Origin: Odontesthes bonariensis
Lineage: Eukaryota > Chordata > Actinopteri > Atheriniformes > Atherinopsidae
Length of the DNA stretch: 64,000 bases
Direction of reading: 5' to 3'
Assembly: GCF_027942865.1 (NCBI RefSeq)
Contig: NC_134527.1
Span: forward strand, 6,550,976 to 6,614,975
Every line of letters starts with the position of its first letter. Position 1 is the stretch's first letter. The notes beneath the pieces are model-generated. The model ran no database searches, had not been told where the DNA came from, and saw only the letters and a list, made by a program, of their open reading frames with translations. Made by a program: the position numbers and the translations under genes. This document shows, in pieces, positions 12,490 to 23,612 of this stretch.

Positions 12490-13050
12490 GACATGTCTTT
12501 CTTTTTTCTTGCCTTTAAACTCCCCATCTGTATGGTTGCCAGCCCACAGTCAGTACAGTCCAGACACTTTTTTTTCAACGAGATTCCATGTATTCCAAAC
12601 CTGGGTGCATCTCACATCCCGCTACCAGATGGTAGACTGTCTGAGAGGTCTCTCAGCAAAGCCTGCAGCCGGGATCCTGTCTGGTGTTGTCTGGCCTCTT
12701 TTGCCCCTGTGCTCAAAGCCTGTTCTTGTGCTCCATGTTGTCTTTCAGATCAGCCTTTTCTTGCCATTGGTAGGACTTCTTGATATCAGCCATTTATTCC
12801 ATGGACTTCTTCTTCAGCTGCCTGAGGCATTCACTTGCTGTTCATTCCTGATATTCTCCTGGAGATTTGTTGTTTTGTCCTGGAAAATGGCTCTGACATT
12901 AACCAGCATCTGGCTCTCTCTTTGCAGGTACTTAGTTGTGGTGTTCTTCCTTGCAGCCTCTTGATGGTTGCCATTTTCCTTCATGTAGTTCAAGCCCTCC
13001 TGTTCTGATCTTCTTGCCCTCTTTTTGATGCCATTTGAGGACATGTTTCT
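12490..13050 (-). mobile_element. R2-type (restriction-like endonuclease) LINE remnant
   Basis: The minus strand encodes pieces of the C-terminal part of a LINE reverse transcriptase: ARKNTTTKYLQR, LVNVRAIFQDKTT, then ADIKKSYQWQEKADLKD, AQEQALST, TRQDPGCRLC and HLVAGCEMHPG. The C-x2-C...H-x4-C zinc-knuckle pattern near 12615-12675 is the kind found before the endonuclease in R2/R4/NeSL-type LINEs. A stop codon follows CRLC, the frame changes at least twice, a segment between YLQR and LVNV is missing, and the endonuclease itself is lost. Assignment rests on my recollection of this domain order. Confidence 0.7.
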
Positions 13051-13059
13051 GGTATTTTA

Positions 13060-13955
13060 GTATCTTTGCTGACAGAGAACTAATGTCTTGCTTAGTCCTA
13101 GCAAACAGATTGCTGTCATGTCATAACCTTGCATGCTGTGAATGTAAGATATCACCTCTATAGAATAAAAGGTATAAACCATAAAACCAACCCCACGACA
13201 AAACTGAAGTGTTTGGTTTGTAACATGTTTGGTTACATATAGCTGACTTAAATGGTTGGGTATTAAGCAGTGTTTTTGAGGCTTCAAGCTCATCAGACTA
13301 TGAGGGATATATTGGGCACCAGCGATGAAAAGTCACTGCCTCAACCTGGTGGTGCTTGTCTTTTGCTTGACAGAGAGATGTGAGATGTATTGAAGCAGAC
13401 CCTTTATGGGGGCAGGAGGTGTCAACTACATCAATACCCAAAGGATGATAAATGGGCTATCTTTCTTTCAAGTTATTGTTTCAGGTTGACTTATTTCTGG
13501 ATTCTCCAATGGTTCAGCAACCTGACCATTGGTGTCTCAGATACCACTGTGGGCCCTGGCATCTGTTCACTCTGAGTTGTTTTTTTTTTTTGTTTTTTGC
13601 TTGAGTTCTTTTCTTGAATAGAGAGATGAAACATACATCTTCAATGACAGAATTGTCTCATATATCTGCTGCTACTGGGTGTATTGATCTGACTTATGGA
13701 TCTTTTTTGGTCTATGGTTTTAAGTTGCAACTTTCAGGGTATATTTGGGGCCCGTCTCACACTGTCCTTAGACGTGCCACGGGTGAACTCATGCCTAAAT
13801 GAGAGTGTTTATTTGTTTAGGACAGATGCAAATTATACAAGAGAAGCCGAAATAGATGAAGCAAAAATATACAAATGTAATAAATGAAAGGTATAACGCA
13901 ATAACAGATGTGTTTTAAGAAAAAAAAACCCTGATATAATACTTCAAAAAATTCC
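13060..13955. other. Intergenic, nothing recognised
   Basis: Non-coding, with a poly(T) run near 13579. No family resemblance is seen in any frame. Confidence 0.45.
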
Positions 13956-14170
13956 GTTAAATTCATTTCACTTTTATTTATGTAGCACCAAGTCACAACC
14001 AGTGGCACCTCAAAGCAATTTTAAGATACAGTCTAATTCAAGCCAATTCTGTGTAATTCTATTTTTATTTATTTATTTATTTTATTTATTTATTTATTTA
14101 TTTATTTATTTTTTTTATTTTTATTCTATTCTATTCTATTCGTAATTCTATTTCTCAACCAATTCTAATT
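13956..14170 (-). repeat. Teleost retroposon 3' tail plus (TTTA)n tract
   Basis: The minus strand reads TTTGAGGTGCCACTGG...GACTTGGTGCTACATAAATAAA. This is the same tail seen on the plus strand at 23540-23600 and 46530-46590. It runs into a TTTA microsatellite at about 14062-14115 and TTCTA repeats at 14124-14142. Confidence 0.7.
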
Positions 14171-14269
14171 CAATCAAATCAACTCGAATAAAAATGAGTT
14201 AAATCATTCATATAATGCAAACAATAAATTAAAAAAATGGTTGAGGCATTCTACAGAGCAGAATGTACT

Positions 14270-14650
14270 TCTTAAGGTCCGTGAATGGCAGCACCAAAAA
14301 GTTGCATATCTTCTATAAGTCTGTGGCGGAGATCGATCTGCTTTGCAGCCATCTTTTGTGGCAGCAGCATTAGAGTCAAAGAAACTGAAGAAATTGATGA
14401 AGAATGCTGGCTCTGTGCCAAAGAACAATGCGGCACAAGTCCATGAACATAAAGAACAACACTGACCACCCTCTCCATTACATCATGTCGAAACAAAGGA
14501 GTGTGTTCTGTGAAAGGCTTTTTCAGCTCCGATACAACACAGAACGACACAGGAGGTCATTCTGGCCAGCAGCAATACCCATGAATAATGAGCTTATAAT
14601 GATTCAGTGAAGAAATGACTGCAACTTCCCTTTGGCATGAATAAAGTGTG
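14270..14650 (+). mobile_element. LINE reverse-transcriptase C-terminal fragment
   Basis: A degenerate frame ends with TDHPLHYIMSKQRSVF and TERHRRSFWPAAIPMNN, matching the usual last segment of a teleost LINE polyprotein (HPLH...S.R....R..TER...SF.P.AI...N). Upstream frames are broken by stops. AATAAA follows at about 14639. It is dead. Confidence 0.65.
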
Positions 14651-14800
14651 TTTTTTATTTAATTGGATTGGAAGCAGTCAAGGCCCATTGCAGCATAACT
14701 AAGGGACATCTCAGGGTAGCCTGAACCATCTGCAATTATAAACTTTATCAAAACGGAAAGTTTTAAGCCTAATCTTAAAGACAGAGATGCTGGCTTCACT
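14651..14800. repeat. Dispersed teleost repeat
   Basis: It contains GGCCCATTGCAGCATAACTA and AAAGTTTTAAGCCTAATCTT, blocks I recognise as part of a common fish interspersed repeat. The LINE fragment just to the left seems to sit between this and the tail at 13956-14170. Confidence 0.5.
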
Positions 14801-16301
14801 AACAATCCTTTCACACATGCACAACTGAACGTGTCAGTGTTATGCTTTTAAGTGACATTTTGAGACAGAAATCTAATTGGCTTGGATCTTGTAACACAAA
14901 CGTTACTTTCAGCGTGGCACAAGTGTGAACTGCCGCTGTCCCATTGTTAGACAGGAAGGGCTAATTTGACATATGAACAGCTGCCCCGTGAAATCTGACT
15001 GGGTGCGTTCTCCCATGAATAAATCATAACACTGTTCAAACTCTCCTCCTCCTTGGTTTCATCACAATAACTTCTAATGTATGAAAAGGTCTTAAGTTGC
15101 AGGCTTTATCAGGCTGATATCAAATGTGACACTAAATATTAAAAATGCATACCTGATGTAGATGTAACTTAGTGATTAGGATCGGTTTGATCAAACCAAC
15201 CTCATTAAAGATAAAGCTGTAGCTAAAATGTTCTACATCGCAAAGCTTTAAAGAGATTCAACATGTTCGTACATCTTGCTCGGTGGTGACTTTCGTGCTC
15301 AACTTCTTGCTATTGTACGTGATGTCTATCCCGCTCCACTTCTCGTTAAATGTATTTGTCATGTCGTCCTACACTCTTGAAATGGACTTAGATATTTTAA
15401 AGGGAAAGGGAGAGGATGGTGGATGGTGCCAGTCTGTGGACTTCTATCAAACACACTGATTGAGTCAACACTTTCCATAGTCCTTACACTTTCAATTCAG
15501 CCAATGACCTTCAATTACTCTCATGTCATGTGAAAGCTGCCCTACAGAGAAATAACAGCCTAGAGATAAGTTGGCATTTCATAATTTACCACTGTGGATT
15601 GTGTCAATAGTATTTACTTGTGATGTGGACAAAAATACCAATTACACATTTACTGGTGAGGCTGGGCTTGTTCAGTTCCCATCTTGGAATCTGAAACAAC
15701 CAAACTCCTTCTAGTTAAAGGTCAGGTTTCTCGCCTCCTTGGCAGAGAGGCGTCTCAAAGAGATATTACTGCACCACAGTCCTCACAGCATCCCTCCATA
15801 AATGATGTTCTGTCACATTCGCAGACATCAGACATTAAACTGATTACTTTTTGGGAGAAACCCACTTTCTTCTTTTACTGCCAGGAGAGTACAAACACTG
15901 CCTGCAGCCTCCACTTGGCAGAGAGAAATGCATTTTGTGTCGTTATCAGCTTGAGTTGGTTAAATGCAAAGTTATTCATAAGGAAGTAAAGGCTTGCCCC
16001 CATGAGATTAGTGGGTCTAGTTGTTCCTCCGTTTTGCTGCCTGAATACAGGTTGACTGAACGCCACCATCCTGGAGGATTGCTGTAATGAGAAAAAGAGA
16101 CATGACATTCAGTAACTATTCAGACTTCCTTAAACTTTTAATATACCTTTAACTTTGTTTGTAATGTGAATAAGATGGGATTAACTGATGCTTACTTCTG
16201 AGGACATCTTAGAGACACAATCTGAAGAATAATTTATTGACATCTGTGTGCAGAAGTATGGAAGCCCTAAATGGCCATAGATACATACATTTTATTCCAT
16301 C
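14801..16301. other. Intergenic, nothing recognised
   Basis: No gene, RNA gene or repeat structure is supported here. Confidence 0.45.
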
Positions 16302-16990
16302 TGTTTTCCCGTGATAACGAGATAATTAACTCGTTATCTCGAGAAAACAATGATCGTTTTCTCGAGATAATGAGTTAATTTACCGATGGTTTTCGAGGCC
16401 ACTTTTTCTCCCCAGTCCGCCCCTGTTTATATGTGTTTACATGTATTTCTGGCAAAGGTGTACCCATTTTTACCCCCCTTTCATTGATAACTGAATAAAG
16501 TAGCCTATGAATCAAACGTGGAAAGTGGAGCGTTTGTGTAACAATTCTGCTTGTGAAAATGCACAAAGAAAATCCCGCTGGTGTGACGAGCATTTGAAGA
16601 ATGGAATCAGGTTTAACACACACCAATCATGCTGATATCGTTTTCTCGAGATAACTAGTTATTTATCTCAGTATCTCGAGAAAACGATAACGGCACCTCA
16701 CTGTGACTCAACGTCACTGATGAAGTCGACTATATACTGTAAGCAGGATCACTTAGGTGTAAACGCCTACTGAGCTGCAGTCAAGCCAGCCGTCTCCGAC
16801 TACTGTATCCAGTTTTCAATGAAAGGGGGATAAAAATGAGTACACCTTTGCCAGAAATACATATAAACACATATAAACTGGGAAAAAAAGTGGCCTCAAA
16901 AACCATCGGTAAATGAACTCGTTATCTCGAGAAAACGATCATTGTTTTCTCGAGATAACAACATAATTATCTCGTTATCTCAAGAAAACC
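16302..16990. mobile_element. Nested foldback (inverted-repeat) element
   Basis: The left arm (about 16302-16483) and right arm (about 16818-16990) are reverse complements over roughly 165-180 bp. They share TTTCTGGCAAAGGTGTAC, a GAGGCCACTTTTT block and terminal GTTATCTCGAGAAAACG motifs. Each arm itself contains a small palindrome around TCTCGAGA. The spacer holds a further palindrome at about 16639-16690 (CGTTTTCTCGAGATAA...CTCGAGAAAACG). No transposase frame is present, so it is a MITE-like foldback. I cannot fix the target duplication. Confidence 0.8.
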
Positions 16991-18810
16991 ATCAGAAAAA
17001 AGTTTATACGTATCACGTCCTCCCTGGGCTTCCGTACAGAAGGCAGGAATTTGGTGAATTTGGAAATCGGTGTTTTCACATTAAAAATAGTTAATAAGAC
17101 TTCTTGTCATGTTGTTGTCAACATTGCATGTACCTGAACGTATCCACGACAGAAAGAAACAACTGAAAAGCAACAAACAGGTCAACAGAAAGGAGAATAA
17201 AAGGGCAACTCTTACCAGCATGCACATACTGCAGGTAGTAAATGCTGTGGAATATTTGCTGCTGTGTTCACACATTGTCTCAGTCACTGATGTTTGACAG
17301 ATTTTACGAGGGAGTATGATTTGGAAATTTTGAAAATGTGAGTGGAAAACATCTGGAGTGACTGATGCAGACACTTTTAGAACACTTTTAGCACTTCAGT
17401 GTGTCCGTGAAAATGGCTGTAAAGTGCAAATCCTGTGAGGTCACTGGACCGTCCAGTGTTGTTTGTATCATTCAAAGTTCTGGAGCACAACACTAACCAC
17501 TAACATTTCTAAATATTTGTTATATTACAAATGTATAAGATTGAATCGTCTTCTTTTACTTTTCTGGTAGTGTACAATAAACAATGGTAACACTCCATGG
17601 CTGAAGCAGCTGCAGCTCAGGTAGAAAAGTGATTAGAAGGTCAGTTGGTCGTTCCCCGGCTTTCCCAGTCAAAGTAACCATTGGCAAGATACTAAACCCC
17701 ACTTTTCTGCTGATGCATTTATTGTCATTTGAGTGTATATGACAGAGTAAAAAGCACGATGTAAATTGTAAGACTGTATCTATAAAAGTGTGTGTGAAAA
17801 GCTGAATGTGGCATGTTGTGTAAAACAAGTCAACAAAACTAGAAACAGCTATACAAATGCAGTCTGTTTGCCATTCCAAACTGATCTCACAACACAAAGT
17901 GAAATAGCTACATTGCTCCATAGCACAAAACTTAGCCAAGATCTTACCTATTTAACTACTGAGACGCTGCTTTCATGTCGCTAACCGATGACATTATAGT
18001 TACCTTCCCTATTTGTGTTAATATATGACAACTTTGATGCCAGATACTTGAAGCTGTCAAAGCTTGTCTCTTTTAAATGGTCAAAAATTAAATGTAAAGG
18101 AGAAAGAAGGGATGGTGGAGGGCATTGACCTGTGAACGACTGTCTGCTAAACGGCCACATATACAGTATTTTACAGGAGAAACCAAAGGTCAGATTCACC
18201 TGGTTCTTTCATTTATGGTGTAGTATTTATGGCGTTTCCCTCTCAGAGTGCAAAATCACATGATGCGGTTATTTACTGATGACATTATTTACTGCAGTAA
18301 AAAAGTAAGATGTGATAGCAGCTGTGAGGAGACGCTGCAGGGAACAGAGAATGTGTCGAGCATTTTATGATCGAGCAAATCTATCGGGAATTTATCCACG
18401 GTGCAATATGCAGTCATAGGAAAAAGAGAGGTTGTATGTGTTGTGTAAAGATTTTTCTAAATGCCTCCACCAAAGAAAAACTAAAAACATCATGAATGTA
18501 GAACCACCTTTAGCAGCATTAACTAACCTGATGTTATCAGTCTCACATGTCGTCGTCGAGCAATTTCTGTCCTCTTTTCTCCATGTTGTTTCTAATCATC
18601 GAGGCTTGTAGGCGCTTATTCATCCACAGCTCTATAAAAGTGCCAAAAGAGTCTTTTCATTCTGATGTTCTTCTCTGTGAGACAATCTTTAGTGTTCAGA
18701 CAGACGGCCTCACATTCAACGTTAGAATACTTTGGTATACAGAGGAGTTCATGGTTGACTCAGTTTCACACATGAATTGTACCATGTCGACACAAAAAAA
18801 GTTGTCCTTG
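16991..18810. other. Intergenic, nothing recognised
   Basis: No coding or RNA feature is supported. The short frames lack any recognisable motif. Confidence 0.45.
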
Positions 18811-19472
18811 TTAAAGGATAAGATCGGTTTTTTGACATTGGGCCCTTGATTTCACATTATAGCATGATGTTCTACTCACCCCTGCTTGTTGTTGAACATT
18901 TGGAGCTGTTCCGAAGATATTCGCGAGGCGTCTGGCTGCTCTCTTGAGATATTCGGCCATGAAACGGTTTCCTATGGGCAATGTTATACAGGCACAAACT
19001 ATGCTGTTTATAATTTATTAATTACTCTACACTAGCACTGATAACGTGGAGGTGCGTCGCTTACTTAAAAAAATCCGGGTTATTGTAATTTTGAATTTTT
19101 GTCGTAAAGTGGGTGTTACTGACGTCATCGTCGTGCTACTGCCACAGACAGCCCACAGACCTACTGCCTATTTATTCATTCGGCTAAAATTCAAAATTAG
19201 TAACCCGAATTTTTTTAAGTAAGCGACGCACCTCCACGTTATCAGTGCTAGTGTAGAGTAATTAATAAATTATAAACAGCATAGTTTGTGCCTGTATAAG
19301 CTTGCCCATAGGAAACCGTTTCATGGCCGAATATCTCAAGAGAGCAGCCAGACGCCTCGCGAATATCTTCGGAACAGCTCCAAATGACCAACAACAAGCA
19401 GGGGTGAGTAGAACATCATGTTATAATGTGAAATCAAGGGCCCAATGTCAAAAAACCGGTCTTATCCTTTAA
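18811..19472. mobile_element. TTAA-flanked foldback MITE (copy A)
   Basis: The 662-bp segment begins TTAAAGGATAAGA and ends TCTTATCCTTTAA. The two arms, 18811-19100 and about 19185-19472, are almost perfect reverse complements (about 288 bp each) around an 84-bp loop. TTAA at both outer edges fits the target preference of piggyBac/Kolobok-type transposases. The loop contains TGACGTCA at 19120-19127. The right arm has CAGGGGTGAGTAG near 19398. There is no coding capacity. Confidence 0.88.
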
Positions 19473-22099
19473 TCCGCCGCTGTTCATCTCTGTAATTCAC
19501 ACATGTGAAAGAAGTAGAGCAGCTCTTAATGTGTGAAAGCACACACAAAGCAGAATCTTTTCACCTGCAAATAGGTATTAGAGCAGAGGATCAACTTCAA
19601 ACCTCCATTCCACCTCTGTACTTTCACATGTGACACGATGTGCAACAAAGGTTGCACATCAGTTTACAAAGTCACAGCTTGCAAAGGCATATGTAAAAGG
19701 GCTAATGACTGCAAGGTCTCCAGGTCCTGCAGCTGCAAAATAAGCCCACATCATCATCTGCCATGTTTATTTTTATCCAAATGTTATGCTGTTCATTATG
19801 ACCAAACATCTCCACTTTGGTTTGTTTGGTTTGTTGATATTTGTTCATACAAACCTGGCAATCCTTACAAACAAGTCGTATTAAGTCAGTCTTTTTCTAA
19901 CTGTACTGTTATGAACTGTAATAGTTCACTTTCTAACTGAGGCATGTAGAGTCTGAGATGTAGCTCTTGGATTTTTTTTGCAGTTTCTCTGAGCCCTTAC
20001 GTCCCAGATTGATAGGAAGGGTTATAGGATCATTGCTGATGTCTTTCCTCCTTGGCATTGTCGTAACTCGCACCTGAATGCTTCACACCAGCAAACTGCT
20101 CACGCTTACTAGTGATCAGTTTCATTGGATTTGCAGAACCTAGCTACTAACCCTCTTGATTCCTATGGAATAACAGTAAGGGTGTACTTTTCACACACAG
20201 ATTACGCATTTTGGCTTAGATTTTGTTCAATTTACAACTTAATTTTAAGAACCAGTAAGAACGAGGAAACTTTTTTATTACACAGCTACAGTCTCAATCT
20301 TTTGGCAGGCTTCTAAACTATCAATTTAAGAATCCAGGAGCACCTGTGGCATTAATAAATGACCTACATCTGATTAACAGTACTAAGCGGCGCTGTTCTT
20401 GATGGATCACTTTGGTCATTATGGAAATGAGCCTGTTGCCACTGAACTTATGTATCATGGTTAGTAGATCACTTCTAAAAGCAAATGCTGCCTTGTGCTA
20501 ATTTCTCAGGCTCGGTAAATCTGGCCACGAGACTTTCTTAATTAATGCAGCGTTAAAATCTCAGATGTTGGGTGACAGAAGAGAGAGCTTTATAGATAAG
20601 TGACAATTATTTCACTGAAGCAACCTAAAATAATTAGAAGTTCATCATTTTCCCAGAAACGGCCTCTTGCTCAGTGCCTTGACCTGCTGTCGGACACACA
20701 GCAATAGAATGTGCTCTGAAAGCTGAGAAAGAAAGCCTTGTCTGACCACAGTTCATCATTGGAAAAAAGACGGACGGTTCACTTACATCCATCAAATATA
20801 GAACTCACTGTTTGCCCTCCCTGTGCAAACTCAGCTACATATGTTCTTGATGTCAATTCTAATTTGATTTGCTGTGCCAGGAAGGACTCTGCGGAGATTC
20901 AAGGGGATATCTACAACATCAGGGAATCAGGGGAGAAAAAGATACGGTGGGTCCAATTCATTACGGAGTGCATTTAGTGATGGGCAAATGGGATTCGATA
21001 TGAGTACTTTTGTTTCATCAAGTGAAGGGGTTGACAAAAGACAGGGCAGCCACATCAACAGTTGAGAAAAGAAGGGTATGAAATAGAAAGACTGCCCGAG
21101 GCCTGTAATTCATGGCAGGGACTTGGCAAAGTCAGCTTGAGAAATGTATTGAACTCTGCAAATACAGGGATTACTACATAGATTTGAAGAGGCAGAACTG
21201 GCTCTTTAAATTCTTTTATGTCAACAGTGAACCGTGAAATAAATCTCTTTACCCCGTTAAATATTCTGCACTTGGTGACTAGATTTAGCTTAGAGCTGTT
21301 TTGACGATAAAGAACCTGAAGTTCCCAAATTTGACATAAAATTGCGGATTATCTCTTGTGGTTATTATGGGATTTATTTTCTATGAAAACATCCACTTTA
21401 ATAAATCAGAATTTGAGAATTTGGCTGTTTTTAGCTCTCTGGCTCTCCTTACAGCTGTGGCATCCAACGGCACTGTTGTAAAAACCAACCTCTATCTGAG
21501 ACTTACACATGCACACCTCTATACACGTCAACCGCCACCAAAAATGTCTGGTGTAATGTTAGAGGAACAAACAAGAATAAGATAAGACTGCATATTTTCA
21601 TATGAGTATAAAATATATGATATATGTGATGAACAAACATGCTCACAAAAAGACAAATAAAAAAATAATATAGGTAAATTTTTTCAGATTGGAATGCGGC
21701 CTATGTGTGAAAACAGTGCGTGTGCAATGTAATGTGAATTGTATATATTACAGTTGTATTGCATCCATGTATATATACATGTATATACATGTATTGCAAG
21801 AGAGCAGAGGACATCTTGAGAGACTGCAAACTTCCAAGATTTGGTGTGAAATTTACCAAAACTGACAAATATTTTTACAATATTTCCAGGTTCGTCTGAA
21901 ACAGAACTGAAGTGGCTGACCGAGGCTTAATCTGCGAGACAGAGACGATAACAATAAGGTTAGATTCCCCATTAGTCATGAATCAGAGCAGTAAAGAAAA
22001 ATGTCTTTAGTATGTATACATTTCAATAGTTTTATGACAGGAATAAGCCACAGTTGAGAGCTCCTCTGATTTACAGCCTGCATAGAGCAGAGGGGGACG
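19473..22099. other. Intergenic, nothing recognised
   Basis: Only a small ATATAC/GTATAT palindromic stretch near 21768-21795 stands out. No gene is supported. Confidence 0.45.
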
Positions 22100-23430
22100 T
22101 GATCATGATCTTATTCTTCTCATTAAGCCAACATCCAGAGGCAGTGTGTGAAGAGGGTAAGTATCAGCCAGGTGCTGTTCATCAAATGCACCTGATTAAA
22201 GCTGCAGTCTGCAACTCTTTTTCAAGCATAATGCCTGGAACTGTCCGGGGATTCTGAAAGTAGTACATTAAATACCCCAATACAAAAAAAATGAGTTCTC
22301 TAGGTCCCCTATATGTCCCGCTAGGTCCCTCCAAAGCCAGCAGGTTTGTTTACAAAATTGCAGACCGGACCGGTAAAAGGTAACCAATCAGGTTTACGAG
22401 CTGGGCTCTGCTGCCTGTCAATCACCGATTGTGCACGCGCGATACAAGGTAGGCTCGTCCCCACGCTTATTTATCTAGACTATTGAACTTCATTACGGGC
22501 TAGTCTACTTACTGTGTCTTCCATGATCGCAAATGACAGGTGAGTTGATGAATGAGGAGTCGTGTAAGCGCATCTGGCGTGCACGTCTACGTGCACGAGT
22601 TCTCATGTGTTTTGATGGGGCGGGACAGGAAGTTGAATAACTTTTTATTTTTCGGTTAAAAAATAAGCATTTCTTGCATTTTGCGACTACGGAGGTCACC
22701 GTTTTCAACTTCAAGCGTTCTGATAGATCATGTAAACTCTTAAAATGCCAAAAAGTAGGACTTTACGTATGACAACAACAAATCCTGCAGACTTCAGCTT
22801 TAACTGATCATCAGTAAGTGTGAGCACCTCTATGAAAGCAGAAGTTGTTTAATTTTACGGTCGGGAGCATTCAGGTGTGTTAACACAATGTCAAGGAGGA
22901 AAGACGATACCACTGATCTCAGAGAAGCTATTGTTGCTGCCCATCAATCTGTTGTGAGGCTATTTTAAACTATTTGGAGTCAGTCATTCTGCAGTGAGGA
23001 AGATAATTCACAAGCGGAATTAATTTTAGACAGTGGACTTCTCAGCAAGTCCATCCCAAATTCACTGGGCAATGCACAGAGAAATAACAACAAAGCCAAG
23101 AAATGCATCTCAGACCCTACAGACCAGTTGACCTAGCATGTGAACTGTTAAAGTTAATGCTGAGCCAGTATGACTTGTTTGGAGGGGTTGCCAGTAGAAA
23201 GCCTCTCTAAAAAGAACATGGCAGCACAGCTTCGGTTTGCAGAGTTACATTTGAACAGTCCTCAGAAGTTGTTCTATGAATTGATAAGAAAAGTGGAGAT
23301 GTTTGGCCTTAAAGAGAGCATAAACCAAACACAGCATATCAGCACAAATACTTCACACCAGCTGTCACAGGGTGGGCCGAAATTCTTCCACAACAGTTTT
23401 AATGCAATCTGTTGGTAGCCTTAGTTGTTA
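22100..23430 (+). mobile_element. Tc1/mariner relic split by a TTAA element
   Basis: The plus strand carries blocks typical of a teleost Tc1-like element: AGTGTGAGCACCTCTATGAA (22817), ATGTCAAGGAGGAAAGACGA (22888, the transposase start), GTTGCTGCCCATCAATCTG, AAAAAGAACATGGCAGCACA (23210) and GTGGAGATGTTTGGCC (23294). A fragment in the frame reads LSKKNMAAQLRFAELHLN and KVEMFG. Internal deletions remove the catalytic Asp/Glu residues and the end joins directly to GGGCCGAAATTC. The upstream part before 22196 (CAGGTGCTGTTCATCAAATG) belongs to the same element, interrupted by the insertion at 22196-22803. The left boundary is approximate. Confidence 0.8.
22196..22803. mobile_element. TTAA-flanked MITE (copy C) inside a Tc1 relic
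   Basis: It begins TTAAAGCTGCAGTCTGCA and ends TGCAGACTTCAGCTTTAA, giving inverted termini of about 18 bp with one mismatch, with TTAA at both outer edges. It is 608 bp long and has no coding capacity. Joining the flanks across a single TTAA gives continuous Tc1 sequence (CACCTGATTAA then CTGATCATCAG), so the insertion and the 4-bp duplication are read directly. Confidence 0.85.
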
Positions 23431-23439
23431 TTTTTATTG

Positions 23440-23612
23440 GCATTATATGAATTAGACTTATTTGGATTGTAAATAATTAGATTAGATTGAATTATGATGG
23501 GATTACAATGAAATGGATTATAATTGGCTTGAATTAGACCTTATCTGTGAAGTGCCTTGAGATGACACGTGATTTGGTGCTATATAAATAAAACTCAATA
23601 GAATAAAACTCT
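23440..23612 (+). repeat. Teleost retroposon 3' tail
   Basis: GTGCCTTGAGATGACACGTG and GATTTGGTGCTATATAAATA followed by an A-rich end. It is the same family as 13956-14040 (reverse) and 46530-46600. Confidence 0.7.
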
